Part shown: positions 30,689-41,843 of the stretch, in pieces
Layout of the letters: each line of letters starts with the position of its first letter
How positions within the stretch are numbered: the stretch's first letter is position 1
Origin: Oscillospiraceae bacterium
GTDB lineage: Bacteria; Bacillota; Clostridia; Oscillospirales; Oscillospiraceae
Direction: 5' to 3'
Length of the DNA stretch: 64,000 nt
Assembly: GCA_021205095.1 (NCBI GenBank)
Contig: JAJPYE010000038.1
Location: 1-64,000 of the forward strand
Position numbers and translations under genes: made by a program
The notes under the pieces: generated by a model
What the model was told of the DNA's origin: nothing
The model's database searches: none
Seen by the model: the letters and a program-made list of their open reading frames with translations, nothing else

Positions 30689-31212
30689 CAGACGCCCTCC
30701 TCCTCATCCTTTTTGTACCAGCTTTCAATAATACCGGCCAAATCGTCCGGCTTTACCTGGGGGTAGATGGTGGTATCAATGACCATGGCGGGAGCCAGGC
30801 CGCAGGCGCCGATGCACCTTGCCACCTCGAAGGTGAACATACCGTCCTTGGTGGTGTTCCCCACGGTAATGCCAAGCTGCTTTTGCAGAGCGTCCATGAT
30901 GGATACGCCGCCCCGCACATAGCACGCCGTCCCCAGGCAGATGCGGATGGTGTGCTTGCCTCTTGGCTGGTCGGAGAAGAAGGAATAAAAAGTCGTCACG
31001 CCGGATACCTCTGCAATGGGGATGTCCAGCTCCTCGGCCACGATGCGCTGCACCTCCAGCGGGAGATAGCCGTATACGCCCTGAACAGTATGCAGAGCCT
31101 GGATAAGAGCGCCCTGTTGGCCCTTATAGCTCGACAAAAGCTGGCGCACGCGGTCAAGCAGGGCCTGCTCCGAATCGGCACATCCGATGGCACAGTTGGT
31201 TTCGTTGCTCAT
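30688..31212 (-). CDS. hydC: NuoE-like [2Fe-2S] subunit (HydC/HndA)
   Basis: GVTTFYSFF, CLGTACYVRG, CIGACGLAP. Confidence 0.92.
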   Translation of the reverse strand: MSNETNCAIGCADSEQALLDRVRQLLSSYKGQQGALIQALHTVQGVYGYLPLEVQRIVAEELDIPIAEVSGVTTFYSFFSDQPRGKHTIRICLGTACYVRGGVSIMDALQKQLGITVGNTTKDGMFTFEVARCIGACGLAPAMVIDTTIYPQVKPDDLAGIIESWYKKDEEEGV

Positions 31213-31544
31213 TTTTGACCTCCTTTGAGTCGGAATGATTCCAAAAAGGGAATTATTCCGCAAGTTACCGAACATTGATGAATGAACGGCATGAGACGCT
31301 GACATTTGTATATATTGTACTACTAACGGCTTAAATAGTGCAACAAAAGTTATAATAATCACGGAAAATAGTAAACAAAAATTTATGACTCAGATTAGCT
31401 ATATTGCTGGATTGTGAAATAGTTCATACAGAAGCCAAAAACATATCAGATTTGGATTAAAAAATTAAGGGGCTACCGAGAAGGGAACAAGGCTAAGGAA
31501 CTCTGGAATTCAAAATCCTGCATTTTGCTTTTTAATAATTTTTC

Positions 31545-31573
31545 TTGACACAGCAACGGCTTGGTGATAAAAT
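31545..31573 (+). promoter_or_regulatory. Strong sigma-A promoter for rpsL operon
   Basis: TTGACA-N17-TAAAAT. Confidence 0.85.
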
Positions 31574-31619
31574 TCTATTTCGTGCGAGAGCGCAAATCTT
31601 TAAGGAAAGGAGAACAAAT

Positions 31620-32033
31620 ATGCCCACATTTAACCAGTTGGTTCGGAAGGGACGCAAGAAGGTGACCTATAAATCTACCTCTCCCGCTATGCAGAAGGGC
31701 CTGAACACCCTGAAGAATCAGGAGACCGATTTGTCCAGCCCCCAGAAGCGCGGCGTTTGCACGGCTGTGCGTACCTCTACGCCTAAGAAGCCGAACTCCG
31801 CTCTGCGGAAGATTGCCCGTGTCCGCCTGACCAACGGCTATGAGGTGACGGCCTATATCCCCGGCATCGGCCACAACCTTCAGGAGCACAGCGTCGTGAT
31901 GATTCGCGGCGGACGTGTCAAGGATCTTCCTGGCGTTCGTTATCACATCATCCGCGGCACGCTGGACACACAGGGTGTGGATGGCCGCCGTCAAGGCCGC
32001 TCCAAGTACGGCGCAAAGCGCCCGAAGAAGTAA
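31620..32033 (+). CDS. rpsL: 30S ribosomal protein S12
   Basis: [36 protein letters not shown]. Confidence 0.98.
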   Translation: MPTFNQLVRKGRKKVTYKSTSPAMQKGLNTLKNQETDLSSPQKRGVCTAVRTSTPKKPNSALRKIARVRLTNGYEVTAYIPGIGHNLQEHSVVMIRGGRVKDLPGVRYHIIRGTLDTQGVDGRRQGRSKYGAKRPKK

Positions 32034-32172
32034 TTTCAGCAAATACCCAACAGCAGCCCTGTTGGTTTCTATATACTATATTTAATGTATGGGAACGCCA
32101 GGGCGCAAACGGAAGTCGAAAAACACTTTCGAGTACCGGTGAATTCATTCTTTATGAAGGAGGGAAGATTAA

Positions 32173-32643
32173 GTGCCCAGAAGAGGTAATGTTCCCAAAA
32201 GAGAGATCTTGCCGGATCCTATTTACCATTCCGTTCTGGTGACGAAGCTCGTCAACCAGATCATGGTGGACGGCAAGAAGGGCGTGGCCCAGAAGATCGT
32301 GTATTCTGCCTTTGACATCGTCAAGGAGAAGACCGGCAAGGATCCGCTGGAGGCCTTTACGGAGGCTCTCAACAACATCATGCCCAGCCTGGAGGTCAAG
32401 GCCCGCCGTGTGGGCGGCGCAACCTATCAGGTTCCTATTGAAGTACGGCCCGCCCGTCGTCAGACCCTTGGTCTGCGCTGGCTGGTCAGCTATGCCCGTA
32501 AGCGCGGCGAAAAAACAATGAAGGAGCGCCTTGCGGGAGAGATCATGGACGCCTGCAACAACACTGGCGCCGCGGTGAAAAAGCGCGAGGATACGCACAA
32601 GATGGCAGAGTCCAACAAGGCGTTTGCGCATTTCCGCTATTGA
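32173..32643 (+). CDS. rpsG: 30S ribosomal protein S7
   Basis: [16 protein letters not shown]... Confidence 0.98.
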   Translation: MPRRGNVPKREILPDPIYHSVLVTKLVNQIMVDGKKGVAQKIVYSAFDIVKEKTGKDPLEAFTEALNNIMPSLEVKARRVGGATYQVPIEVRPARRQTLGLRWLVSYARKRGEKTMKERLAGEIMDACNNTGAAVKKREDTHKMAESNKAFAHFRY

Positions 32644-32668
32644 TTTCTAAAAAGGGTTGGAGACTGAG

Positions 32669-34747
32669 ATGGCAAGAGAATACCCTCTCGAAAAAACAAG
32701 AAATATTGGCATAATGGCCCATATTGACGCGGGCAAGACTACGACGACGGAGCGTATTTTGTTCTATACCGGCGTCAACTATAAGCTGGGCGAGGTGCAT
32801 GAGGGCAACGCCACCATGGACTGGATGGAGCAGGAGCAGGAGAGAGGCATTACCATTACCAGCGCTGCTACCACCTGCCATTGGCGGGATCATCGCATCA
32901 ACATCATCGACACGCCGGGCCACGTGGACTTTACCGTGGAGGTGGAGCGTTCCCTGCGCGTGCTGGACGGAGCTGTCACAGTCCTGTGCGCCAAGGGTGG
33001 CGTGGAGCCTCAGACGGAGACCGTCTGGCATCAGGCCGATAACTACAACGTACCCCGTCTGATATACGTCAACAAAATGGACATCACGGGCGCGGACTTC
33101 TATAACGTGGTGGACATGATTCACGAGCGTCTGAAGTGCAACGCCGTACCCATTCAGCTCCCCATTGGCAGTGAGGCCGATTTCCGCGGCATCATCGACC
33201 TGGTGGAGATGAAGGCGGACGTATATTACGACGACCTTGGCAAGGACATGAAGGTGGAGGACATCCCTGAGGACATGATGGAGCTGGCCCAGCAGTATCG
33301 GGAAAAGCTCATCGATGCAGCCTCGGATTTCTCCGACGACATTGCCATGCTTTACCTGGAGGGAGAGGAAGTTCCCTCCGACATGATTCGCACCGCCCTG
33401 CGGGAAGGCACCATCAGCGGCAAGCTGGTGTGCGTCACCTGCGGCACCAGCTATCGGAACAAGGGCGTGCAGAAGCTGCTGGACGCAATCGTGGATTATC
33501 TCCCCTCGCCCCTGGACGTACCCCCTGTGAAGGGTACCAATCCCAAGACCGATGAGGAGACCCAGCGCGAGCCTTCTGACGACGCGCCGTTTTCTGCCCT
33601 GGCGTTCAAGATTATGACCGACCCCTATGTGGGCAAGCTGACCTTTGCCCGTGTCTATTCCGGCACGGCCACGGCTGGCTCTACGGTTATGAACTCCACA
33701 AAGGGCAAGCGGGAACGCCTGGCCCGCATAGTGCTGATGCACGCAAATCACCGGCAGGATCTGGACACCGTTTATTCCGGCGACATCATCGCCCTGGTGG
33801 GCCTCAAAAACACCACCACCGGCGATACTCTCTGCGATGAGAAGGAGCAGATTGTCCTGGAGTCCATGGAATTCCCTGAGCCTGTTATCCGCGTAGCTAT
33901 TGAGCCGAAGACCAAGGCTGGCGAGGAAAAAATGACCATCGCCCTGGCAAAGCTGGCAGAGGAAGATCCTACCTTTAAAGCGTATACCGATGAGGAGACG
34001 GGTCAGACCATCATTGCCGGTATGGGCGAGCTTCATCTGGAGATCATCGTTGACCGTCTGCTCCGGGAATTCCGGGTAGAGGCCAATGTGGGCAAGCCCC
34101 AGGTTTCCTACAAGGAGACCATCACCAAGCCCGCTACGGTGGACGTGCGCTACAGCCGTCAGACCGGCGGCAAGGGCCAGTTTGCCCAGGTGAAGCTGAT
34201 GATCGAGCCGAATGAGAGCGGCAAGGGCTATGAGTTTATCAACGCCGTCACCGGCGGCGCCATTCCCAAGGAGTATATCCCTGCGGTAGACGCGGGTATC
34301 CAGGGGGCTATGGCCGGCGGCGTTGTAGCCGGTTATCCCATGGTGGATGTGAAGGCTACTGTTCTGGATGGTCAGTTCCATGAGGTCGACTCCTCTGAAA
34401 TGGCCTTTAAGATTTGCGGCAGCATGGCCTTTAAGGAGGCCTGCGCCAAAGCCGGGGCAACCCTGCTGGAGCCCATCATGAAGGTGGTTGTCACCACCCC
34501 GGAGGACTATATGGGCGACGTTATCGGCGATGTAAACTCCCGCCGTGGACAGATCGTCGGCCAGGAGTTCCGTAACGGCGTCGTCATCATCGAGGCCAAC
34601 GTGCCTCTGTCCACCATGTTCGGCTATGCCACGGATCTGCGCAGCAGAACCCAGGGTCGCGCCAACTACAGCATGGAGCCGAGCCACTATGTCGAGCTGC
34701 CCCAGAGCCTGCGGGAAAAACTGGTCAGCTCTCGCCATAAGGACTGA
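32669..34747 (+). CDS. fusA: Elongation factor G
   Basis: [24 protein letters not shown], full length. Confidence 0.98.
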   Translation: MAREYPLEKTRNIGIMAHIDAGKTTTTERILFYTGVNYKLGEVHEGNATMDWMEQEQERGITITSAATTCHWRDHRINIIDTPGHVDFTVEVERSLRVLDGAVTVLCAKGGVEPQTETVWHQADNYNVPRLIYVNKMDITGADFYNVVDMIHERLKCNAVPIQLPIGSEADFRGIIDLVEMKADVYYDDLGKDMKVEDIPEDMMELAQQYREKLIDAASDFSDDIAMLYLEGEEVPSDMIRTALREGTISGKLVCVTCGTSYRNKGVQKLLDAIVDYLPSPLDVPPVKGTNPKTDEETQREPSDDAPFSALAFKIMTDPYVGKLTFARVYSGTATAGSTVMNSTKGKRERLARIVLMHANHRQDLDTVYSGDIIALVGLKNTTTGDTLCDEKEQIVLESMEFPEPVIRVAIEPKTKAGEEKMTIALAKLAEEDPTFKAYTDEETGQTIIAGMGELHLEIIVDRLLREFRVEANVGKPQVSYKETITKPATVDVRYSRQTGGKGQFAQVKLMIEPNESGKGYEFINAVTGGAIPKEYIPAVDAGIQGAMAGGVVAGYPMVDVKATVLDGQFHEVDSSEMAFKICGSMAFKEACAKAGATLLEPIMKVVVTTPEDYMGDVIGDVNSRRGQIVGQEFRNGVVIIEANVPLSTMFGYATDLRSRTQGRANYSMEPSHYVELPQSLREKLVSSRHKD

Positions 34748-34758
34748 GTAAAAATCAG

Positions 34759-34787
34759 TTGCAAAATAATCCCGCTTACTGTATAAT
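34759..34787 (+). promoter_or_regulatory. Sigma-A promoter upstream of tuf
   Basis: TTGCAA-N17-TATAAT. Confidence 0.75.
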
Positions 34788-34909
34788 AAATCCAAGCGTT
34801 CATTATACAGCTATCAAGCCGTTTGCGCCCCAAAGGCGTACAGCACGCGGCATACGGAATACCCAAATTTTGAACATTATTTTTATCTGACTTTTAGGAG
34901 GAAAATGCA

Positions 34910-36115
34910 ATGGCAAAGCAGATGTATAACCGCACAAAACCCCATGTGAACATCGGCACCATCGGCCACATCGACCACGGCAAGACCACTCTGACCGCCG
35001 CTATCACCAAGGTTCTGAACATGGCCGACCCTGAGGCCGCTGAGTACACTGGCTACGACCAGATCGACAAGGCCCCGGAGGAAAAGGCCCGTGGCATCAC
35101 GATCAACACCGCTCACGTTGAGTATCAGACCGCTGCTCGTCACTATGCCCACGTTGACTGCCCCGGCCACGCTGACTATATCAAGAACATGATCACCGGC
35201 GCTGCGCAGATGGACGGCGCTATCCTGGTTATCGCCGCTTCCGACGGCCCCATGGCTCAGACCCGTGAGCACCTGCTGCTGGCCCGTCAGGTGAACGTGC
35301 CTTATGTTCTGGTGTTCCTGAACAAGTGCGACCAGGTGGACGACCCTGAGCTGCTGGAGCTGGTGGAGATGGAAGTCCGCGAGCTGCTGGATCAGTATGA
35401 GTTCCCCGGCGACGAGACCCCCATCATCAAGGGTTCCGCTCTGAACGCCCTGGTTTCCGAGTCCACCGATCCTCATGCTCCTGAGTATGAGTGCATCTGG
35501 GAGCTGATGAACGCTGTCGACGAGTGGATCAAGACCCCGGAGCGCGCTTCCGACAAGCCCTTCCTGATGCCCATCGAGGACGTGTTCACCATCTCTGGCC
35601 GTGGCACCGTCGTGACTGGCCGAGTGGAGCGCGGCGCTGTCAAGATCGGCGATAAGGTTGAGATCGTCGGCATCCGCGACACCCAGGAGACCGTCGTTAC
35701 CGGCACTGAGATGTTCCACAAGACCCTGGAGTCCGCCGAGGCTGGCGACAACGTGGGCTGCCTGCTCCGCGGCATTGACAAGAAGTCTGTTGTCCGTGGC
35801 CAGGTTCTGGCTGCTCCCAAGAGCATCCATCCTCACACTAAGTTCAAGGGTCAGGTCTACGTCCTGAGCAAAGAAGAGGGCGGTCGTCATACCCCGTTCT
35901 TCAACAACTATCGTCCCCAGTTCTATTTCCGTACCACTGACGTGACCGGCGTCATCTCCCTGCCCGAAGGCGTTGAGATGTGCATGCCCGGCGACAACGT
36001 GGACATGGATGTTGAGCTGATTACCCCGATCGCTATCGAAGCCGGCCTGCGCTTCGCTATCCGCGAGGGTGGCCGCACCGTTGGTTCCGGCGTTGTTATC
36101 GACATCAACGAGTAA
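34910..36115 (+). CDS. tuf: Elongation factor Tu
   Basis: [20 protein letters not shown]..., full length. Confidence 0.98.
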   Translation: MAKQMYNRTKPHVNIGTIGHIDHGKTTLTAAITKVLNMADPEAAEYTGYDQIDKAPEEKARGITINTAHVEYQTAARHYAHVDCPGHADYIKNMITGAAQMDGAILVIAASDGPMAQTREHLLLARQVNVPYVLVFLNKCDQVDDPELLELVEMEVRELLDQYEFPGDETPIIKGSALNALVSESTDPHAPEYECIWELMNAVDEWIKTPERASDKPFLMPIEDVFTISGRGTVVTGRVERGAVKIGDKVEIVGIRDTQETVVTGTEMFHKTLESAEAGDNVGCLLRGIDKKSVVRGQVLAAPKSIHPHTKFKGQVYVLSKEEGGRHTPFFNNYRPQFYFRTTDVTGVISLPEGVEMCMPGDNVDMDVELITPIAIEAGLRFAIREGGRTVGSGVVIDINE

Positions 36116-36128
36116 TCAATATTGCGAA

Positions 36129-36163
36129 AAAAAGGAGCGTCGCTGCTGCGGCGCTCCTTTTTC
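36129..36163 (+). terminator. tuf terminator
   Basis: AAAGGAGCG...CGCTCCTTT stem plus T-run. Confidence 0.8.
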
Positions 36164-36199
36164 ACACTGCGGCGCTATTTCGCCAGCCTGCGCTGATTC

Positions 36200-36646
36200 C
36201 TATGTCAGTCCGATCATGAATCCGTTCAGATTTGTAGAATGAACGTCGCCGCCGATGACGCGGTTTTTATAGACGTACAGATTGACCAGCACGGTCTGAT
36301 CCTTATCGGGGTAGTTGGTCACGGCGTAGGTATACAGGGTGCAGTCCAATCCTGCATAGGGCTTCAGGTCATAGCCCTGTTGGAGCTGCAAATCATTATA
36401 GGACTCGTATATCTCCGAAAAGGTTTCCGGGATGTGAATGGTCTGCGTCTGCTCGGATTGGATGTCCACCTCCCAGCCGCACTCCTGAAGGAATTCCGCC
36501 CGCTCCTCCGGGGTGGATACAACCTGTGCGGCCAGCACTGCCGCGCCGCCGGCGGTACTTCCTATTATCAGCAGCAGGGCCAGCAGGATAAATGCGGCCA
36601 GCACAAGGAGGAAGGTTCTTGTCTTTGGTGCGAGATGTTTTTTCAT
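36200..36646 (-). CDS. DUF4830-like membrane-anchored protein
   Basis: N-terminal TM; 'IPETFSEIYESYNDLQLQQGYDLKPYAG...VIGGDVHSTNLNGFM'. Confidence 0.6.
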   Translation of the reverse strand: MKKHLAPKTRTFLLVLAAFILLALLLIIGSTAGGAAVLAAQVVSTPEERAEFLQECGWEVDIQSEQTQTIHIPETFSEIYESYNDLQLQQGYDLKPYAGLDCTLYTYAVTNYPDKDQTVLVNLYVYKNRVIGGDVHSTNLNGFMIGLT

Positions 36647-36681
36647 GCTATACTTATATGCGCGAGAGAGGAGCGGTATGA

Positions 36682-37395
36682 ATGGCCTTGGAACGACTGG
36701 ATAAGATAATGGGCGGGTCAGGACAGTTTACCCGCGCTCAAGCCCGCGCCTTGATATTGGCTGGAGAGGTGACGATAAACGGCGTTCCCGCCTGTCGGCC
36801 AGAGCAGAAGGTGTCGCGGGAGGCGGTCATATGTGCCGGAGGCCAGCCGGTGGATACAGCCCTTTATGTTTATTACATGATGAATAAGCCCGCCGGGTAC
36901 GAGTGTACCAGCCGGGACGGCATTTACCCTGCTGTCACGGGGCTGCTGCCCCCAGCCCTGCGGAAGCGGGGGGTGTTCTCCGTGGGGCGGCTGGACGCGG
37001 ATGTTACCGGCCTGCTGATTCTTACAGACGACGGAGGCTTCGCCCACCGCATTACAGCTCCTAAGGCGGAGGTGCCAAAGACCTACGAGATTTTCGCCGA
37101 CGGCCCCCTGACGGCGGCGGATGTGGAGGCCCTGGCCGCCGGTGTTACCATGAGAGATGGGACGGCCTATAAAGGTGCCTGCCTGACCCTGGATCTAGCA
37201 GACCCGGCTCACGGCCTCATCACCGTTACGGAGGGGAAATACCATGAGGTCAAAAATCTGGTGGCCAGCCGGGGACGACGGGTCACGGCTATGCGCCGGG
37301 TGAAAATCGGCGGCCTGTCCCTGGATGAGAGCCTGCCTTCTGGTCAGCTTCGTCCTCTGACGGCGGCGGAACGGGACGCATGTTTTCTATCGTAG
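36682..37395 (+). CDS. 16S rRNA pseudouridine synthase (RsuA family)
   Basis: S4-like N-terminus, VGRLDADVTGLLILTDDG. Confidence 0.92.
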   Translation: MALERLDKIMGGSGQFTRAQARALILAGEVTINGVPACRPEQKVSREAVICAGGQPVDTALYVYYMMNKPAGYECTSRDGIYPAVTGLLPPALRKRGVFSVGRLDADVTGLLILTDDGGFAHRITAPKAEVPKTYEIFADGPLTAADVEALAAGVTMRDGTAYKGACLTLDLADPAHGLITVTEGKYHEVKNLVASRGRRVTAMRRVKIGGLSLDESLPSGQLRPLTAAERDACFLS

Positions 37396-37515
37396 CGGGG
37401 CTTCCTTTTCATTGTTTTTATAGGATTAACCAATTATTATCGATTTTTTTGTGCAAATTGAGGACGAATGGTAACAAAGTGGTAAAAAAATTTACAAAAA
37501 ATCGGTCGTTTTGTA

Positions 37516-37544
37516 TTGAAAAAATACAAGAAATGTTCTACAAT
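37516..37544 (+). promoter_or_regulatory. Sigma-A promoter for the PucR/CdaR-type regulator
   Basis: TTGAAA-N17-TACAAT. Confidence 0.65.
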
Positions 37545-37577
37545 GAGACCATATATACAGTGAGGGGTTGAGTGATT

Positions 37578-38666
37578 ATGTCGAGCAGGATTTTCCAGAG
37601 CGTAGTTTTGCAGATGAAGGATGCCAGCAAACGCTGCATCGGCGTGGTGGATGACCAGGGAAACGTGATCGCCTCCAGCGACCTGTCCCTGATGGGCGCG
37701 ACCCTGGGAGAAATACACCTTGTGGCCCAGGAGGCTGGAATGGATCTGTTCGTTGCGGCCAACCGCACCTGCCGTGCCATCGGAACAGGAGGGCGCGGTG
37801 CTTATATTGCTTTTGTGGACGGACAGGATGAGATGGCCAGAAGCATCTGCATCCTGGCTGCGGTGGCTTTGTCTGAGGCAAAATCCAGCTATGACGACAA
37901 GCACGATACAGCCACCTTTGTGAAGAACATCATTTCAGACAACATCCTGCCCGGCGACGTATATGTGCGGGCCAAGGAACTGAATTTCAACGCGGAGACG
38001 CCGCGGGCCGTTTTCATCGTCCGTCAGGAGGATGGGGCGGAAATGGCCGTTTTGGAGCATTTGCAGGAAATGTTTCCCACAAAGGACAAGGAATTCGTCC
38101 TTTCCATGAGCGAGACGGATGTGGTTGTCATCCGGGAGGTCGTCAACAGCGGCGATGGAGAAGAACTGGAGGAAACAGCCCGGCAAATGCAGCAGAGCAT
38201 TGAGCAGGAGCTGGGGATTCACTGTGTCGTGGGTATTGGCTCCCAGGTCAATCATCTGCGGGAGCTGGCCGACCGCTACAAGGAGGCGCAGACTGCCATA
38301 GAGGTGGGGAAGGTCTTTGGAAATGAAAAGACCGTCATCAGCTATGAGAGCCTGGGCATAGGACGCATCATCTATCAGCTCCCGAATACCCTGTGCGAGA
38401 TGTTCCTGGCAGAGGTATTCAAAAAATGCCCTATCGAGGCGCTGGATCAGGAGACCCTGTATACCATCAACAAATTCTTTGAAAATAATTTGAATGTATC
38501 GGAGACCTCCCGTAAGCTTTTTGTCCACCGCAACACGTTGGTGTATCGGCTGGAAAAGATCAAAAAGCTGACGGGACTGGATCTTCGGGAATTTGACCAT
38601 GCCATTGTGTTCAAGGTGGCTCTGATGGTAAAACGGTATCTGGATTCCCAGAACAACCGATACTGA
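37578..38666 (+). CDS. PucR/CdaR-type helix-turn-helix transcriptional regulator
   Basis: C-terminal 'NLNVSETSRKLFVHRNTLVYRLEKIKKLTGLDLREF' PucR HTH. Confidence 0.8.
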   Translation: MSSRIFQSVVLQMKDASKRCIGVVDDQGNVIASSDLSLMGATLGEIHLVAQEAGMDLFVAANRTCRAIGTGGRGAYIAFVDGQDEMARSICILAAVALSEAKSSYDDKHDTATFVKNIISDNILPGDVYVRAKELNFNAETPRAVFIVRQEDGAEMAVLEHLQEMFPTKDKEFVLSMSETDVVVIREVVNSGDGEELEETARQMQQSIEQELGIHCVVGIGSQVNHLRELADRYKEAQTAIEVGKVFGNEKTVISYESLGIGRIIYQLPNTLCEMFLAEVFKKCPIEALDQETLYTINKFFENNLNVSETSRKLFVHRNTLVYRLEKIKKLTGLDLREFDHAIVFKVALMVKRYLDSQNNRY

Positions 38667-38695
38667 TACGAATTCTTCGGAGGAACCGAAAAACT

Positions 38696-39388
38696 ATGGT
38701 ACGATTTGACGATGTCTCCATGGTCTACCCTGGAGGCGACACAAAAGCCATCGACAACATGAGTTTCACCATCCATGACGGCGAGTTTGTCTTTCTGGTG
38801 GGGCCGTCCGGCAGCGGGAAGACCTCTGTTATCAAGCTGATAACGGGAGAGGTCAGCGCCTGCGGCGGTGAGTTGAATGTGAATGGCTTTGACCTTCGCA
38901 ATATCCGGCGCAATAAGCTACCTGCCCTGCGCCGCACCATCGGCGTCATATTTCAGGATTTCCGCCTGATCGAGGACAAGACGGTATTTGAAAATGTGGC
39001 CTTTGCCATGCACGTTGTAGGCGCCACGAACCGGGACATTCGGCGGCGGGTACCCTATGTGCTGGATCTGGTGGGCCTGGCCGGGCGGGAGAAGCGCTAT
39101 CCGCGTGAGATTTCCGGCGGTGAGCAGCAGCGCGTGGCCGTGGCGCGGGCCATCGTGAACAGCCCCAAGCTGCTGATTGCGGACGAGCCGACAGGCAATC
39201 TGGATCCCGCTCGCAGCCTGGAGCTTATGCTTCTGATGGATCGCATCAACGAGATGGGAACCACCGTTTTGGTTGTGACCCATGAAAAGGAGCTTGTCAA
39301 CTCCTTCTCCAAGCGTGTGGTGGCCATCGAGGACGGCCAGGTTATCTCTGACGGAATGGATGGGTATTACAGTTATGAAATCGAATAA
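38696..39388 (+). CDS. ftsE: Cell division ATP-binding protein FtsE
   Basis: ABC motifs and position upstream of ftsX. Confidence 0.93.
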   Translation: MVRFDDVSMVYPGGDTKAIDNMSFTIHDGEFVFLVGPSGSGKTSVIKLITGEVSACGGELNVNGFDLRNIRRNKLPALRRTIGVIFQDFRLIEDKTVFENVAFAMHVVGATNRDIRRRVPYVLDLVGLAGREKRYPREISGGEQQRVAVARAIVNSPKLLIADEPTGNLDPARSLELMLLMDRINEMGTTVLVVTHEKELVNSFSKRVVAIEDGQVISDGMDGYYSYEIE

Positions 39389-40262
39389 ATTCGGCTATCT
39401 GATACATGAGGGCCTAAAAAGCATTTTTACCCATGGTTTCATGTCCTTTGCTACTGTGACGATCGTGGTGGCGTGTTTGGTCATTATGGGGAGCTTTACC
39501 CTGATTGCCGTGAACGTTGATTCCATGCTGGATGATCTGGAATCGGAAAACGAGATGATTGCTTATGTGGAGGAAACGCTGACCGAGGAGGAGGCCCGCG
39601 CTCTTCAATCAGAGATAGAGTACATATCGAATGTCAGCTCCTGCGAGTTCGTCACCCGCGAACAGGCCATGGAAGAATTTGCCGCTCAGTATGAGGATGA
39701 TTCCCTTTTTGAAGATGTAGATTCCTCTGTGTTCCGCCATCGGTTCATTATCTATCTAAACGATATTTTCCTGATGGAGGAAACCAAGGAGTCCGTGGAA
39801 GACATTACCGGCATTGCCAAGGTCAGCGCTTACCTGGAGGTGGCGGAGGGCTTTGTCACCGTGCGGAACGTCATGAGCGCCGTGTCTCTGGTGCTTATCG
39901 TGGTGTTGGTGGTGGTGTGCGTGTTCATCATGTCGAACACGGTGAAGCTGGCCACCTACAGCCGACGAGACGAGATCGCCATTATGAAAATGGTGGGCGC
40001 GTCCAACTGGTTTATCCGCTTTCCTTTTGTGGTGGAAGGACTGGTTCTTGGGCTTTTGGGCGGCTTTTTGGCTTATTTCCTGGAATGGGGCCTTTATGAC
40101 GTGGTGGCAAACCGAATTATGTCCGGCATGATGGGGAGCCTTCTGGCAGTGGTATCCTTCAGCGCAATGAGCGCCTATGTGCTGGTAATCTATCTGGCTG
40201 TTGGCCTGGTGGTGGGCGTGTTCGGCAGCTCTGTGGCCATTCGCAATTACCTTCAGGTATAA
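39375..40262 (+). CDS. ftsX: Cell division permease FtsX
   Basis: MKSNKFGYLIHEGLKSIFTHGFMSFATVTIV; overlaps ftsE. Confidence 0.92.
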   Translation: MKSNKFGYLIHEGLKSIFTHGFMSFATVTIVVACLVIMGSFTLIAVNVDSMLDDLESENEMIAYVEETLTEEEARALQSEIEYISNVSSCEFVTREQAMEEFAAQYEDDSLFEDVDSSVFRHRFIIYLNDIFLMEETKESVEDITGIAKVSAYLEVAEGFVTVRNVMSAVSLVLIVVLVVVCVFIMSNTVKLATYSRRDEIAIMKMVGASNWFIRFPFVVEGLVLGLLGGFLAYFLEWGLYDVVANRIMSGMMGSLLAVVSFSAMSAYVLVIYLAVGLVVGVFGSSVAIRNYLQV

Positions 40263-40421
40263 CTCTTCAGGCAAATTATAGTATTTAACAAAGAACGTCT
40301 TGCGGAGGATGTACTCTCTGCAGCGCATAAAAAAAGATAGTCGACACACACGAACCGGCATTGCCGGAAGCGGGACGGCGCTTTTCTCCGGGCCGTCCGC
40401 GCGAATCATAAGGAGGTTTTC

Positions 40422-41726
40422 GTGAAAAAGCGCAGAACATTCATTTCCGTCGTTTGTATCATCCTGGTCGTTTTGATGATTCTGTCTCTGACGGTTGCGG
40501 TCGTCAGCTCTTCTGCCGCCGCTGCCAGCAGCAGCTCCATTCAGGCGGAGATTGACGATCTGGAGGATCAGAAAAGCGACATCCAGGATCGGATGGACGA
40601 GATCCAGGCGGAGATAGACAGCCTTGACTATGAAAAGGCCTCTGTCCTGGAAAAGAAGGAGATCTTGGATCAGAAAAACGAGCTGGCCCAACAGGAGCTG
40701 GACGTTATTCAGGAGCAAATCGATATTATTGACGGCCTGCTCACCAATATGCAGGAGGATCTGGCTGAGGCACAGGAGGAAGAGGAATACCAGCGGGAGC
40801 GCTGGCTGACCCGGCTCCGGGCGATGGAGGAAGGCTCCAGTCTCAGCTATATGGAGGTTCTTTTTAACGCCACCAGCTTCTCTGACCTGCTGACAAGGCT
40901 CGACCTGGTCAACGAGGTCATGGAGTATGACGAGGATTTGGAAGCGGACTACATTGCAGCCCGCGAGGCGGTGGAAGTCCTGGAGGCCGAGGCGGAGGAA
41001 ATGTACGCCGAGAACGAGGCCAACAAGGCGGAGCTTGAGGAGAAAAAAGCCCAGCTTGAGGCGGATATTGAGGCCGCCTGTGAGCTGATTGCCGAGATGG
41101 AGGCCGACATCGAGAGCTATAACGCCTCCCTTGAAGAGGAACAGGCCACCATGGATGAGATAGAGAGTCTCATCGTGGAGAAGGAAGAGGAGCTGGAAGA
41201 AGCCAAGGCCGCAGAGGAAGCGGCGGCTGCGGCAGCGGCGGCAGCAGCGGCGGCTGCGGCGGCGAACGCATCTACCACTACAACCACAGCCACCTCGACC
41301 TCCTCCAGCGTCACCACCAGCTCCAGCAGCGGCTGGCTCTGGCCCAGCTATACCACCACGATAACCTCCTATTATGGCTATCGCTATCTGGAGCTGTATG
41401 GCTACACCAAGTTCCACGCCGGTGTGGACATCGGCGCTTCCTATGGCACCGCCATTTATGCCTCCGCCAGCGGCACGGTCATTCTGGCCAGCTATAACGG
41501 CGGCTACGGCAACTGCGTGATGATAAACCATGGCAATGGATATACTACCCTTTATGGGCATATGTCCTCCATCGCCGTTTCCAGCGGCCAGACGGTCAGC
41601 CAGGGGCAGGTCATCGGTTATGTTGGCTCCACGGGCAACAGCACAGGGCCGCACCTGCATTTTGAAATTCGTGACAGCTCTTCCGGCTCTACCTACAATC
41701 CGCTGAGCTTCTCGTATTACTATTGA
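40422..41726 (+). CDS. Murein hydrolase activator EnvC-like, M23 peptidase
   Basis: N-terminal coiled coil, C-terminal HAGVDIGA...GNGYTTLYGH...GPHLHFEI. Confidence 0.9.
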   Translation: MKKRRTFISVVCIILVVLMILSLTVAVVSSSAAAASSSSIQAEIDDLEDQKSDIQDRMDEIQAEIDSLDYEKASVLEKKEILDQKNELAQQELDVIQEQIDIIDGLLTNMQEDLAEAQEEEEYQRERWLTRLRAMEEGSSLSYMEVLFNATSFSDLLTRLDLVNEVMEYDEDLEADYIAAREAVEVLEAEAEEMYAENEANKAELEEKKAQLEADIEAACELIAEMEADIESYNASLEEEQATMDEIESLIVEKEEELEEAKAAEEAAAAAAAAAAAAAAANASTTTTTATSTSSSVTTSSSSGWLWPSYTTTITSYYGYRYLELYGYTKFHAGVDIGASYGTAIYASASGTVILASYNGGYGNCVMINHGNGYTTLYGHMSSIAVSSGQTVSQGQVIGYVGSTGNSTGPHLHFEIRDSSSGSTYNPLSFSYYY

Positions 41727-41782
41727 TTCCAAAGGGCAGTGGGGAGGCTGCGCCTTACCTTTGCTTTGCCTTGCATCCACTG

Positions 41783-41815
41783 GCAAGGACGGCCTTGTTT
41801 GCCGTCCTTGCTTTT
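41783..41815 (+). terminator. Terminator after envC-like gene
   Basis: GCAAGGACGGC...GCCGTCCTTGC TTTT. Confidence 0.75.
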
Positions 41816-41843
41816 GTGGTGAAGGTCGTTATGGAGAAATAAC

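Noticed and set aside
31440-31545. Possible tRNA or structured RNA upstream of rpsL
   Set aside because: TTCAAAATCC resembles a T-loop but no acceptor, D or anticodon arms could be drawn.
32543-34795. 750-aa minus-strand ORF opposite fusA
   Set aside because: Shadow ORF of a highly conserved gene; no recognisable protein features.
40260-40421. Possible c-di-AMP riboswitch upstream of the EnvC-like gene
   Set aside because: Only a short GGACGGC/GCCGTCC hairpin was found; aptamer core motifs were not convincingly present.
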